From: Pseudoduganella umbonata
GTDB taxonomy: Bacteria; Pseudomonadota; Gammaproteobacteria; Burkholderiales; Burkholderiaceae_D
Direction: 5' to 3'
Assembly (NCBI RefSeq): GCF_014192225.1
Contig: NZ_JACHXS010000010.1
Location: forward strand, 124,001 to 188,000
DNA: 64,000 bases
Part shown: one piece after another, positions 50,933-59,426 of the stretch
Position numbering within the stretch: position 1 is the first letter of the stretch
How the letters are laid out: every line of letters begins with the position of its first letter
Notes under the pieces: generated by a model
Seen by the model: the letters and a program-made list of their open reading frames with translations, nothing else
The model's database searches: none
What the model was told of the DNA's origin: nothing
Made by a program: the position numbers and the translations under genes

Positions 50933-51883
50933 TTATTGCAGACGTTTGCGGCGTGCGGTCACACCCATGGCCAGCAGGCCCAGGCCGACCAGCAGCAGCG
51001 ATTCCGGTTCCGGCACGGCCTGCAGCTGGATCGTCGAGTTCGATGCCTGGTTGATCACCAGGCTGTAGCGGTTATTGGCTACTACACCGATGGTCTGGGA
51101 AAGGATCGTGCCTGCGCTGTCATGCAGGGCATTTTCATCAAAGCCCGTGGACTGGAAGCCTTGATTCAGTGCCTCCGGGCTCCAGTTCAGCAGCGTGACA
51201 CCGGTCGTCAGGTTGCGCAGCGTCAGGTTGAAGGTGATGGCGCCGGAAGCCAACGAATCCTGGTTTGCCGGCAGCAGCGCATCGACGAATGCGCTGACGA
51301 ACGCATCATAGGTCAGTGCAAATGCCAGGTCAGCCGTGGTACCCGCCACGAAGTCGGTGATGACCGTCACGCCGTTCAGAATCGTGGCATTGGCGCCGCC
51401 CGATGCGTTCGGGGTATCGGCCGACGAGTCAGCGCGGGTCAGGCCGTTCGCACCACCAGCCAGTGCGTTGCCCGTGATATTCATGTCGCCCAGCGCGAAG
51501 TTACCGACGTTCTGTACGAAGTTCGCGGTCGTGTTGTTCTCGGCCGAACCGCCGTAGATGGCATTGACCGTGCCAGCATCCGGGCCAGCGGCGCGGTATC
51601 GCACGTCGACCGCGGCGGTCGTGCCGTCGGTGCGGGTGTCCGTGATACTGGCGTCACCGATCCCGACACCTGGCGAGCCGTTATAGTTCGACGCAGCAGT
51701 ACCGGTACGCGAATCGCTGGTGATCCGGATCTGGCTGGCGAATGGGCTCGGGGCCCCGGTGATAGGATCCACCACCAGCAACTGGGAAATGGACAGGTCG
51801 GCCATGCCCGCCACGCCTGCGAATGCTGGCGTAACGCCGATGGCGGACAGGACGACTGCGGCGAGCACTGATTTGAGTTTCAT
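50933..51883 (-). CDS. PEP-CTERM cargo protein
   Basis: A 316-residue exported protein with a signal peptide (MKLKSVLAAVVLSAIGVTPAFA, cleavage at residue 22-23) and the full C-terminal exosortase signal: VPEPESLLLVGLGLLAMG followed by ARRKR. The mature part is low in complexity, rich in Asn, Ala, Gly, Thr and free of Cys, as is usual for surface or matrix PEP-CTERM proteins; its function is not evident. Exosortase A (1821-3374) is its predicted processor. It is a single-gene unit with a sigma-54 promoter, an upstream box and its own terminator. Confidence 0.95.
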   Translation of the reverse strand: MKLKSVLAAVVLSAIGVTPAFAGVAGMADLSISQLLVVDPITGAPSPFASQIRITSDSRTGTAASNYNGSPGVGIGDASITDTRTDGTTAAVDVRYRAAGPDAGTVNAIYGGSAENNTTANFVQNVGNFALGDMNITGNALAGGANGLTRADSSADTPNASGGANATILNGVTVITDFVAGTTADLAFALTYDAFVSAFVDALLPANQDSLASGAITFNLTLRNLTTGVTLLNWSPEALNQGFQSTGFDENALHDSAGTILSQTIGVVANNRYSLVINQASNSTIQLQAVPEPESLLLVGLGLLAMGVTARRKRLQ

Positions 51884-51927
51884 GATTTCTCCTGGAAATA
51901 AGCGGTTGGTCTTGCCTCAATGATATT

Positions 51928-51944
51928 AAGCATAGACTGTGCCA
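51928..51944 (-). promoter_or_regulatory. Sigma-54 promoter of the PEP-CTERM gene
   Basis: Read on the minus strand, TGGCACAGTCTATGCTT keeps TGGCAC at -24 and TGC at -12 with correct spacing (consensus TGGCAC-N5-TTGC). Transcription would begin near 51919, giving a leader of about 36 bases. TTCTCCTGG as read on the plus strand before the start is CCAGGAGAA on the coding strand, a strong ribosome-binding site. Together with the box at 52005-52022 this is a canonical PrsR-type control region. Confidence 0.8.
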
Positions 51945-52004
51945 GACTTGGCCCCGTAATAAAATCAACCACTTATCGCAGCAACTTGTTATTCCAGAAA
52001 TCGA

Positions 52005-52022
52005 CTGTAAAGTTTTTCGACA
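52005..52022 (-). promoter_or_regulatory. PEP-CTERM-type upstream box (candidate PrsR site)
   Basis: On the minus strand TGTCGAAAAACTTTACAG lies 61 bases upstream of the sigma-54 -24 element, the usual distance for an NtrC-type activator site. CTGT...ACAG gives it partial dyad symmetry. An almost identical sequence is at 13675-13692. Confidence 0.65.
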
Positions 52023-52107
52023 GCATAATTTGCGCAATTCCCAAGTCCTGCCCCGTCATAAATCAACACAGCACATGAGCTAGAGCAAATCTCTCGCGAT
52101 CCAACAA

Positions 52108-53664
52108 CTAGTCGGCCGGGACGACATGCGCCGCATCCGGCGCTTTGCCCAGCTTGAGCAGGTAATAATCGCCGCTGCGGCGCAACGAGCCCTCCTGTGG
52201 CCACACCGGCATCTGTTCGAACTCGCGGGTAAATGCACTGCGCGCAGCGGGCGGTGCCGGACGGACAGTGTCGAAACCGAGCACCCGCAAATACGCGGCG
52301 ATGCGCTGGAGATTGCCTTTGTCCCAGCCAAAGAAGGAGCCCCTGGTCACGCCGGTCTGGGCGGCGGCGAACAGGGAAACCCGCTCTTCCGGGCCGTGGC
52401 CGTAGGCGTCGAGCCAGATCGGCTTGCCGGTCTCGTCGCCGCCGCGCAGCAGCAGCAGGCGGCGGCCGATGTCGAAACCCATGAAGCGGTCCTGGTGCTG
52501 GACCAGGGTCGCGGTGGCGATGTATTGCGACGTCAGGTTGACGATTTGCAGCTGGAACAGCGCAAAGACCACCAGGCTGGCGATCCAGGCAACCCCGCGC
52601 TGGTACGTGAAGGCCAGCAGCGCGCACAGCCAGATGACATAAGGCAAGGCCACCATCGCCCGCAGCGGCAGGCCGGCCGGCCCGGTCAGCAAGCACAGCA
52701 GGAAAGGCGTTCCCAGCAGGACAGCGAACAACAGCAAGTTCGGCAGCGTCACGCCTGGGCGGGCGCGCGCCACCGCGATCGCCGCGCAGGCCAGTGCCAC
52801 GGCCGCAACCGGCATCGCCGCACCGAACTGCCCGGCCGAGCCGGAATAAATCGCCCAGGCCTGCAACGCAATCGAGCCCACCAGCCAATACGGCGCTTTC
52901 AGATTGTCGAGATTGATGAAGCCGGCCACGTATTCCGGCCGGGTACCAGAGACACCCAGTGCCAGCTTGTTCAACACGAAATACAACAATGCCCCCGCCA
53001 CCAGGCAGACACCGCCGTGAAAAATCCGCAGGCATGCCTGCCGCCATGGGAAGGCGGCATCGCCCTCGATCGAACGGCACAGGGCCACGCCGATCGTCCC
53101 GCAGGCGAACAGCAGCAGCAGGGTCTGGTAGGCGCCGGCGCATAAGGCCAGCAACAGGCCAATCGCCAGCAGCCTGCCGGCCTCGTGGCGAGAGAAGCGG
53201 CGCAGTGCATCGGGTGGCGCTTCCGCCTGCAGGCACAGCGCGGCAACGGCCAGCAGGAAACCGATGCCGGTTGCCGGCACATTGGCCGAAAATTCCTCGA
53301 TCAGCCACCATGTCGGGTAAGTGACGAACAGGCAGTAGGCGCTGTAACTGCGCCAGCCCGGCGTCATGCCATGGGCACGCACGAGCAGCATGTGCGTCAG
53401 CGCCAGCATGACGGCCAGGAAAACATAAGGACTGAATGGAAGGGATGGCTGCGGGAAAAGCAGCGTCTCTACCAGATAAGTGGTGAAGCGCCCCTGGGAG
53501 ATCCAGATCTCGCTGCTGGTCCGCACTGCCGCCAGTTCATCATCGATGGACGGCGAGTAATTCGTCAGGAAGTAAGCATTCGCCAGTATGCCGATCAGCG
53601 TCAGAAGAAGCAGTTCCCGCCAGCTGAAGCGCTGGCGTATCAGCCAGGCACTAAACGAACTCAT
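52108..53664 (-). CDS. GtrII-like membrane glucosyltransferase-type protein
   Basis: A 518-residue polytopic protein with about ten helices, resembling the GtrII family (PF14264) of serotype-converting enzymes that transfer a sugar from a polyprenyl-phosphate donor to a surface glycan. The N-terminal NAYFLTNYSPSIDDELA near residue 35 has the acidic pair after the first helix expected in GT-C enzymes. A soluble periplasmic region occupies the last 130 residues. Start: ATG at 53664 with GGAAAG upstream; an ATG 11 codons earlier would overlap the WxcM-like gene. The GtrB-like partner is encoded at 54633-55586. Confidence 0.8.
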   Translation of the reverse strand: MSSFSAWLIRQRFSWRELLLLTLIGILANAYFLTNYSPSIDDELAAVRTSSEIWISQGRFTTYLVETLLFPQPSLPFSPYVFLAVMLALTHMLLVRAHGMTPGWRSYSAYCLFVTYPTWWLIEEFSANVPATGIGFLLAVAALCLQAEAPPDALRRFSRHEAGRLLAIGLLLALCAGAYQTLLLLFACGTIGVALCRSIEGDAAFPWRQACLRIFHGGVCLVAGALLYFVLNKLALGVSGTRPEYVAGFINLDNLKAPYWLVGSIALQAWAIYSGSAGQFGAAMPVAAVALACAAIAVARARPGVTLPNLLLFAVLLGTPFLLCLLTGPAGLPLRAMVALPYVIWLCALLAFTYQRGVAWIASLVVFALFQLQIVNLTSQYIATATLVQHQDRFMGFDIGRRLLLLRGGDETGKPIWLDAYGHGPEERVSLFAAAQTGVTRGSFFGWDKGNLQRIAAYLRVLGFDTVRPAPPAARSAFTREFEQMPVWPQEGSLRRSGDYYLLKLGKAPDAAHVVPAD

Positions 53665-53689
53665 CGAACTTTCCAGCCAAGCCCGCCCT

Positions 53690-54655
53690 TTATGCATACC
53701 TGTGCGATATCAGTTCGACGTATTCGTCATAGCTGCGGATGTAATCGGCACTGTCGTAGTGGTGCGATGCGAACACCAGCAAAATGGCATCGCTCGAGTA
53801 TTTGTACTGGATGCCCCAGGTCATCGGCGGCAGGTACAGCCCCATGGTGGCGGCGTTGAGCACGAATTCCTCGCGCTTCCTGCCATCGAACGCCACCACA
53901 TGCACCGAACCCTTGATGGCCACCAGGAACTGATGGCACTCATGGTGCGCATGCTCGCCGCGCGTTTCCGCGGTCGGCACGCCATACACAAGGAAATAAC
54001 GCGCCGGCACGAATGGAATATCCCGTTCGAATTCGCCCACCGACAGGCTGCCGCGAATATCCGCTGCTTCCTTCATCTTGTGCAGGGTCACGCCGCGGAC
54101 ATCGGTGGCGCTGACATTCAAGCCCGCTCCCCTGGCACCCGGCGGAGCGGCATCGCCGACGGGCACCGGCTTGGCATCGACATAGCCGACGATCTTGGCC
54201 GGGTTGCCCACCACGATGGCATTGGGCGGCACCGAGCGGGTGACCACGGCGCCGGCGCCGATCATTGCTCCCTGCTCGACAGTAATGCCCGGCAGGATGG
54301 TGGCATTGGCACCCACCGAGGCACCGCGCCGGATGATGGTGCGAGCAAATTTCTCGGGGAATTTTTTACTGCGCGGGAAGATGTCATTGGTGAAAGTGGC
54401 GTTCGGTCCGACGAACACGTCGTCCTCGAGCGTGACACCATCCCACAATTGCACGCCGCATTTGATCGTCACGCGGTCCCCCACGCGCACATCGTTCTCG
54501 ATGAACACGTTGTCGCAGACATTGCAGTCCGCGCCGATACGCGCTTCCGGCAACACATGGGCGAATGCCCATACTCGAGTGCCCTTGCCGATATGCGGCG
54601 ACTCGCACATGGCGCGCTCGTGGATGAAATAATCAACGTTGGTGTGCATGTACAT
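53690..54655 (-). CDS. WxcM-like bifunctional sugar acetyltransferase/3,4-ketoisomerase
   Basis: A 321-residue two-domain protein. Residues about 1-165 form a left-handed beta-helix acyltransferase (IENDVRVGDRVTIKCGVQLWDG, FTNDIFPRSKKFPE, GASVGANATILPGITV). Residues about 190-321 are a WxcM/FdtA cupin (RGSLSVGEFERDIPFVPARYFLVYGVP, GEHAHHECHQF). It would make and N-acetylate a 3-amino-3,6-dideoxyhexose with the FdtB-like aminotransferase at 55588. ATG at 54655 has GAGGG five bases upstream. The dTDP-glucose pathway genes (rmlA, rmlB) are not in this window. Confidence 0.88.
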   Translation of the reverse strand: MYMHTNVDYFIHERAMCESPHIGKGTRVWAFAHVLPEARIGADCNVCDNVFIENDVRVGDRVTIKCGVQLWDGVTLEDDVFVGPNATFTNDIFPRSKKFPEKFARTIIRRGASVGANATILPGITVEQGAMIGAGAVVTRSVPPNAIVVGNPAKIVGYVDAKPVPVGDAAPPGARGAGLNVSATDVRGVTLHKMKEAADIRGSLSVGEFERDIPFVPARYFLVYGVPTAETRGEHAHHECHQFLVAIKGSVHVVAFDGRKREEFVLNAATMGLYLPPMTWGIQYKYSSDAILLVFASHHYDSADYIRSYDEYVELISHRYA

Positions 54656-55586
54656 GGGCGCCCTCGAATACGTGGGATTGGCGGTAGATGGCGTTGGGCC
54701 GCTGCTTGGTGTTTTCATAGGTGCGCCAGGCATAGACGCCGACGATGCCGAGACCGAACAGGTTGATGGAACCGAGCAGGGCCATCGTCAGGATGGTCAT
54801 TGCGTAACCGGGCACGGCGATCAGCCCGTTGAGACGGGCCACCACCACCACCACGGCAAGTGCCGTCACGAGGGCAGTGCCGGCGGCGCCCACGCGGATC
54901 AGCAACTTGATGGGCAGGTCGGTAAACGAGAACGCGCTGTCCATCAGGTACTTCCATTTCTTCCTGAAGGTCCAGCCGGACTTGCCATGCTGGCGCTCCA
55001 GCCGTGTATAGGGCACCACGCTGCGGCGGTAACCGACCCAGAACAATTGCCCGATCAGCGACGAATGCCGCTCTTCGAGCGTGAGCAGGGTATCGCGGAA
55101 ATCGCGGTTGCAGCCGAACATGTCGACGCCCCCTGGAGGAACGTCCGGCATCACATATTTGCGGTACAGCCACCAGAAAGCGCCCGACATCAGCCGCGAG
55201 GCCAGCGGATCGCTGCGCCCCTCGCGCACGCCGACGACCACATCGGCTTCATCGCGCTGCAGGATGTCGTTCATCCGCAACACCAGTTCGGGCGGTTCCT
55301 GCAAGTCGGCCGCCATGACGGCGAAGCGGTTGCCCTTGGCAAACTGCAAGCCCATGCGAATGGCGGCAAAGGAGCCGAAATTGCGCGACAACAGGACCAG
55401 TTGCGACCGGAAGCGCTGTTGCGGCAGCTGTTTGCGCAACAACACATAACAGTTGTCGGGGCTGGCATCGACGACGAAGACGGTTTCGAAATCGCCGCCA
55501 ACGCTGTCGTTCAGCCGGGTAACCGCGGCCAGCAGTTCCGGCAGCGAGCCTTCATTCCCGTAGACAGGAACAATCAGGCTGAGCAT
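54633..55586 (-). CDS. GtrB/DPM1-like polyprenyl-phosphate sugar synthase
   Basis: A 317-residue GT2 with a C-terminal pair of membrane helices (about 235-290). The catalytic part opens MLSLIVPVYGNEGSLPEL, with VVDASPDNC as the nucleotide site and FAVMAADLQEPPEL as the metal-binding DLQ motif near 95. It would load a sugar onto undecaprenyl phosphate for the GtrII-like transferase. ATG at 55586, one base after the upstream stop. No GtrA-type flippase gene is visible. Confidence 0.87.
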   Translation of the reverse strand: MLSLIVPVYGNEGSLPELLAAVTRLNDSVGGDFETVFVVDASPDNCYVLLRKQLPQQRFRSQLVLLSRNFGSFAAIRMGLQFAKGNRFAVMAADLQEPPELVLRMNDILQRDEADVVVGVREGRSDPLASRLMSGAFWWLYRKYVMPDVPPGGVDMFGCNRDFRDTLLTLEERHSSLIGQLFWVGYRRSVVPYTRLERQHGKSGWTFRKKWKYLMDSAFSFTDLPIKLLIRVGAAGTALVTALAVVVVVARLNGLIAVPGYAMTILTMALLGSINLFGLGIVGVYAWRTYENTKQRPNAIYRQSHVFEGAHVHAHQR

Positions 55587-55587
55587 T

Positions 55588-56691
55588 TTAGTGGCCGGTG
55601 CCGAAGTGGCCGCGCACCGCCGCAATGACGCGCTCGACACATTCGTCATCGAGTCCCGGGAAGCAAGGCAGCGTGACGACCGAGCCGCTGGCGGCTTCCG
55701 TCACCGGCAATGCAACGTTGTCAGCCTGCGCGTAGGCCGGCTGCAGATGGTCGGGCACGGGATAGTGGATATCGGTGGCGATGCCGGCGGCGCTCATGCT
55801 GGCAATGAAAGCGGCGCGGTCCGGTACCCGGATCACATACAGGTGGGCGACGAAATCGTCGCCGTTCGAAGCTGGCAACCGGATGGGAAAGTCCGCAAAG
55901 GCAGTGGAATAACGGGCAGCGATGGCGCGGCGCCGGGCATTCCAGTCGTCGAGCATGGGCAGCTTTTCGCGCAGCACGGCGGCCTGCAACTCGTCGAGCC
56001 GGCTATTGCGTCCGCCCGCTTCGGTCACATGATATTTCTTGCCCCAGCCATACTGGCGCAGGCGGCGGGCCCGGGTATCGAGTTCCTTGTCGCTGGTCGT
56101 GATGGCGCCGCCATCGCCGATGGCGCCAAGGTTCTTGGTCGGGTAGAAACTGAAGCAGGCCAGGTCGCCGAAGCTGCCGGCGCGGATGCCATTGTGGATG
56201 GCGCCATGCGACTGGGCGCAATCCTCGATCAGGGGCACCCGGGCTTTCGTGGCAAACGCGGCGATCCGCTCGATGTCGGCCATCTGCCCATACAGGTGCG
56301 TGACGATGACGGCATCGACGCCCGTGGGCAGTACCGCCTGCAGGGCCGCAGGGGCCATCGTGAGCGTGGCATCATCGACATCCACGTAGACCGGCTCGGC
56401 ACCCACGGCGTGCACGGCGGTACTGCCATAAAACCCCGCATTGGCCACCAGTGCTACCCGTTTCCCCGGGCCGATGCCCAGCGTGCGCAAGGCGATTTCC
56501 ATGGCGTCCGTGCCGTTCGCCACCGAAATGCACGATTCGACACCCAGGTAGGCGGCAAATTCCGCTTCGAAGGCGGCCACTTCGGCGCCGAGCACGTACC
56601 AATTCCGCTCCAGTACGCGTTGCAAGGCTCCGGCCAGGTCCACGCCTTCATTGGCGATCTTCGATGAAAAAAGCGGGACATGGATGACCAT
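55588..56691 (-). CDS. DegT-family sugar 3-aminotransferase (FdtB/QdtB-like)
   Basis: A 367-residue PLP aminotransferase of the DegT/DnrJ/EryC1/StrS family. The PLP lysine is Lys186 in FYPTKNLGAIGDGGAI, Asp157 (IEDCAQSHGA) contacts the pyridine nitrogen. It resembles FdtB/QdtB, which aminate C3 of dTDP-6-deoxy-3-ketohexoses made by an FdtA-type ketoisomerase, here the WxcM-like protein. It opens the leftward cassette; a probable promoter is at 56733-56760. Confidence 0.88.
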   Translation of the reverse strand: MVIHVPLFSSKIANEGVDLAGALQRVLERNWYVLGAEVAAFEAEFAAYLGVESCISVANGTDAMEIALRTLGIGPGKRVALVANAGFYGSTAVHAVGAEPVYVDVDDATLTMAPAALQAVLPTGVDAVIVTHLYGQMADIERIAAFATKARVPLIEDCAQSHGAIHNGIRAGSFGDLACFSFYPTKNLGAIGDGGAITTSDKELDTRARRLRQYGWGKKYHVTEAGGRNSRLDELQAAVLREKLPMLDDWNARRRAIAARYSTAFADFPIRLPASNGDDFVAHLYVIRVPDRAAFIASMSAAGIATDIHYPVPDHLQPAYAQADNVALPVTEAASGSVVTLPCFPGLDDECVERVIAAVRGHFGTGH

Positions 56692-56732
56692 TTGTTACCC
56701 TTATACTTATTCCGAAGAAATACGCTCAGTTG

Positions 56733-56760
56733 ATTATACGACAATTTCCGGGCGTGAAAA
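56733..56760 (-). promoter_or_regulatory. Probable sigma-70 promoter of the sugar-modification cassette
   Basis: On the minus strand TTTTCA (56755-56760) and TATAAT (56733-56738) are separated by 16 bases, about 40 bases upstream of the FdtB-like start. The -10 is perfect and the -35 matches four of six positions. Confidence 0.55.
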
Positions 56761-57207
56761 GAGGCATCGGCAAGACCGTCGAAAGGCTGCTCAGCAAGGC
56801 ATTTAGCGGGTTTCCGGCGATTCCGCAGCGTAGTGCGCACTTGGCATGGGCGTGGGCTGCCGCCACGCCTCGCATCACCAAAAGTAGCAATTTGAAAGTC
56901 AGCGTGCCTTGCTGCAACCCACGAACAGCAGACCAGCGGCGATCGGAACAAGGGCATCCGAACATGCGGCAGTCGGCCAACGGTATATCGGCAGCGCGGG
57001 AAAGTCCGGAATCAGCGCGGGTTTAAGACAGAGAGGATGCGGAAGGGTTAACGCAGGGAGTGATGCAGGTGTAATGAAGGAGATGCGACGCAGGAAGTTG
57101 ATGCAGGAAGTTAATGCAGGGAAGGCGAGGAAGGTTACTTGAGGGTTACTCGAACAGAAACCATGTCTGCCCGGATACCGAATACCCTCGTAACGCATTG
57201 ATTCTAT
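56761..57207. other. Non-coding stretch between the cassette and tRNA-Arg
   Basis: About 450 bases without a convincing gene. It includes purine-rich degenerate repeats; the clearest are three 13-base units at 57087-57125 (GACGCAGGAAGTT, GATGCAGGAAGTT, AATGCAGGGAAGG). No integrase fragment and no copy of the tRNA 3' end is visible. Confidence 0.5.
57087..57125. repeat. Three 13-bp degenerate tandem repeats
   Basis: Units GACGCAGGAAGTT, GATGCAGGAAGTT and AATGCAGGGAAGG follow each other without gaps downstream of the tRNA gene. Related GCAGG-containing pieces extend upstream to about 57050. Probably neutral slippage product. Confidence 0.7.
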
Positions 57208-57283
57208 TGGTGCGGCTGGCTGGGATCGAACCAGCGACCCTTGGCTTCGGAGGCCAATACTCTATCCACTGAGCTACAGCCGC
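57208..57283 (-). tRNA. tRNA-Arg (anticodon CCG)
   Basis: A complete 76-base tRNA including encoded CCA. The acceptor stem is GCGGCTG with CAGCCGC, the D-arm GCTCAGTGGATAGAGT, the anticodon stem TTGGC/GCCAA around loop CTCCGAA (anticodon CCG, codon CGG), and the T-arm GCTGG-TTCGATC-CCAGC. All stems pair. The 3' end faces the sugar-modification cassette, a position often used by integrating elements, but no attachment duplicate is seen. Confidence 0.97.
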
Positions 57284-57435
57284 ACGGAGACCCGAAGGAT
57301 ACCGGCTTTCGTGCCGCGCGTCTATCCGAAAGCACAAGTATTTTGCTTATGAAGATCGTGGCTGCCACGTGAAGCCGTACGCAGCGGCCCGTTTCCGGCA
57401 CGGCCGAGTTGTTTCCCGCGCCATAATTTTGGGAC

Positions 57436-57441
57436 TATAAT
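57436..57441 (+). promoter_or_regulatory. Probable -10 box of the cytochrome c gene
   Basis: A perfect TATAAT about 97 bases before the cytochrome start. No good -35 stands at 16-18 bases; TTGTTT is 21 bases upstream. Low to moderate support. Confidence 0.4.
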
Positions 57442-57537
57442 CAGCCGGTTTCTCGGCGAGAAGTCTGCCATACCCAAGTACCCCGATGTTTACAACATTC
57501 ACGCGCTGGTCCACCAGCCACTTGTACTAAGGAAATC

Positions 57538-58140
57538 ATGAGCGACGCACACCACGAGCACCAATCCCTCATCCGGACTCCGAAGCAACTTGCAGCAGCG
57601 GTCATCGCATTCTTCCTCGTCACCATCTTCGGCATCATCCTGCTGGTCCAGTTCGTCACTCAGCAAAAATTGACCGGTGCCGGATCCAATGCCATGTCAG
57701 CCGAAGCCATCGCAGCCCGCCTGAAACCCGTCGCCGACGAAGGCTTTACTTTCAAGGATGCCAGCGCGCCGAAGGTATTGCAGACCGCCGAGGCGGTCTA
57801 TACGTCGACTTGCCAGGCATGCCATGGCGCCGGTATTGCCGGCGCGCCGAAAACAGGCGACAGCGGCGCCTGGGCAGCCCGGATCGCGCAGGGTTACGAT
57901 ACGGTCCTCAAGCATGCGGTCGAAGGCTTGCGCGCCATGCCGGCCAAGGGCGGCAACCCGGACCTGGACGATATTGAAGTCGCGCGTGCCGTGGTATTCA
58001 TGGCCAACCAGTCCGGTGCCAAATTCAAGGAGCCGGAAGTGCCTGCCACTGCCCCTGCTACCGCCGCCCCTGCCGCTGCCGAACCTGCAGCCCCTTCCGC
58101 GACTGCGCCCGCCGCAGCCGCGCAAGCGCCGAAAGGCTGA
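57538..58140 (+). CDS. Membrane-anchored c-type cytochrome (c5-like)
   Basis: A 200-residue protein with one N-terminal membrane anchor (about 17-40) and a single-haem cytochrome c domain. The haem motif CQACH is at residues 92-96 and the axial methionine is probably Met134 in LRAMPAKGG. The C-terminal 35 residues are an Ala/Pro-rich tail. It should carry electrons in the periplasm, as cytochrome c5 does. Ribosome site AAGGAAAT lies just before the ATG. Confidence 0.9.
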   Translation: MSDAHHEHQSLIRTPKQLAAAVIAFFLVTIFGIILLVQFVTQQKLTGAGSNAMSAEAIAARLKPVADEGFTFKDASAPKVLQTAEAVYTSTCQACHGAGIAGAPKTGDSGAWAARIAQGYDTVLKHAVEGLRAMPAKGGNPDLDDIEVARAVVFMANQSGAKFKEPEVPATAPATAAPAAAEPAAPSATAPAAAAQAPKG

Positions 58141-58439
58141 CCTGCGATCCGCAACGGCGCACCGCAGGGGAACAAGATCCCGGCACTGTGCGCCCTTGAT
58201 GACCGAAGCCGGCACGACCCTTTCTGAAGATTGTCGAGCGTGACGGGACCTGCCCGCAAGGACAGCCGGAATGGTGTGCTCTTTTCCCCTCGATATGCGA
58301 CAAAAACCTTGTCATCAGCCTGTATCCACAATCTTCACGATTCTTGAGGCTGGCTTCGGTATATCATCGCTGCAATGCGGGCCTTGCAACTGTACATGAG
58401 GTAACGCAACGAATATCGACTATCAACGGAGGGGAAGTC
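58141..58439. other. Intergenic region upstream of FeeM-like copy 2
   Basis: About 299 bases. A GACAA/TTGTC inverted repeat (58301-58316, approximate) is the only structure I see. No clear terminator for the cytochrome gene and no sigma-54 core. It probably contains the FeeM-like promoter. Confidence 0.4.
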
Positions 58440-59216
58440 ATGGCAACCTTAAGTGAAAGGGCAAATGCCTCCGGGCCAGGAGAGCATCTCGACGATGCTC
58501 TCGGGCTGAAGAATGATTTGCCAGTCTCGGAGGCCGAACCGGCCGGCAATCTGCAAAACATCATCATTGATACCAAGACCTTCGGCATCCGTCTCGCCGA
58601 TACCGACGAAGGCCGCAATTCCGCCAGCCTGCTGATCAACAAGATGTATGCCTGGCGCGGCTATGGCTCGACCCACAAGGTCGAATCCAACCCCAACCGC
58701 ATCACACTGGCCGCATCGGAGAAAAACGGCAGCACCATCGGCACCGTTACGCTGGGAATCGATTCGTCGTCCGGCCTTCTGGCGGACGAGATTTTCAGGG
58801 ACCACGTCGATGCACTGCGCGATGGCGGCGCTCGGGTCTGTGAGATTACCAAGCTGGCGTTCGATCACACCGTTCGGTCGAAACACGCGTTGGCAGCACT
58901 GTTTCACACGCTGTTCATCTACTCGTATCACATCCATGACCGCACCCATGCGCTGATCGAAGTGAATCCGCGTCACCGCCGCTTCTACGAAAGCATGCTG
59001 GGGTTTAAGCGTGTCGGGGCTGTGAGGGAGAACCCGCGTGTGCAAGCTCCTGCCTATCTGCTTGCCGTCGAACTGAACGAGATGGCGGAACAGATAAGGC
59101 AATTCGGCGGCACCGCCGACAAGCCTTCCGGCCAGGCGCAGCGATCGCTGTTTCCCTTCTTCTTCTCGTTGCGGGAAGAAGCCGGTATCGTGAATCGCCT
59201 GAAGTCGATTTCCTGA
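58440..59216 (+). CDS. FeeM-like N-acyl amino acid synthase, copy 2
   Basis: A 258-residue paralogue of the protein at 18437-19231. It shares FGIRLADTDEG, INKMYAWRGYG, NPNRITLAAS, GTVTLGIDSS, CEITKLAF and IEVNPRHRRFY, and a C-terminal FPFFFSLREEAGI block. The FeeM-type fold joins long acyl chains from ACP to an amino acid; some relatives occur near exosortase loci. GGAGGGGAAGTC before the ATG at 58440 is a very strong ribosome-binding site. Base composition is like the rest of the window, unlike copy 1. Confidence 0.83.
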   Translation: MATLSERANASGPGEHLDDALGLKNDLPVSEAEPAGNLQNIIIDTKTFGIRLADTDEGRNSASLLINKMYAWRGYGSTHKVESNPNRITLAASEKNGSTIGTVTLGIDSSSGLLADEIFRDHVDALRDGGARVCEITKLAFDHTVRSKHALAALFHTLFIYSYHIHDRTHALIEVNPRHRRFYESMLGFKRVGAVRENPRVQAPAYLLAVELNEMAEQIRQFGGTADKPSGQAQRSLFPFFFSLREEAGIVNRLKSIS

Positions 59217-59343
59217 CCGTCGCGGTCACGGTCCGGGTCACAATCCGCGGCCGCAGTCCAATGATGGGCGCCACCCGCGCACGGCCCGCATGAAGACCCC
59301 GGCGGCCCGCACCTTCGCAGTCATGGCACCGGCCATGCAAAAA

Positions 59344-59367
59344 AATGCCCCGCTGACGCGGGGCATT
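59344..59367 (-). terminator. Rho-independent terminator of M13 peptidase 1
   Basis: AATGCCCCGC pairs with GCGGGGCATT across a TGAC loop; on the minus strand a run of seven T residues follows. It lies about 54 bases after the peptidase stop. Confidence 0.88.
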
Positions 59368-59375
59368 CTGGCGTA

Positions 59376-59426
59376 GTTACCACGCGGTTACCACGCGGTT
59401 ACCACGCAGTTACCACGCAGTTACCA
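59376..59426. repeat. 11-bp tandem repeat spanning the stop codon of M13 peptidase 1
   Basis: Four full units of GTTACCACGCR (59376-59419) and a partial fifth (59420-59426). On the coding strand every unit contains TGGTAA; the partial copy supplies the real Trp-stop end of the peptidase. Because 11 is not a multiple of three, the TAAs fall in different frames. Confidence 0.9.

Noticed and set aside
57208..57283. Attachment site at the tRNA-Arg
   Set aside because: I found no second copy of the tRNA 3' end and no integrase gene in the window.
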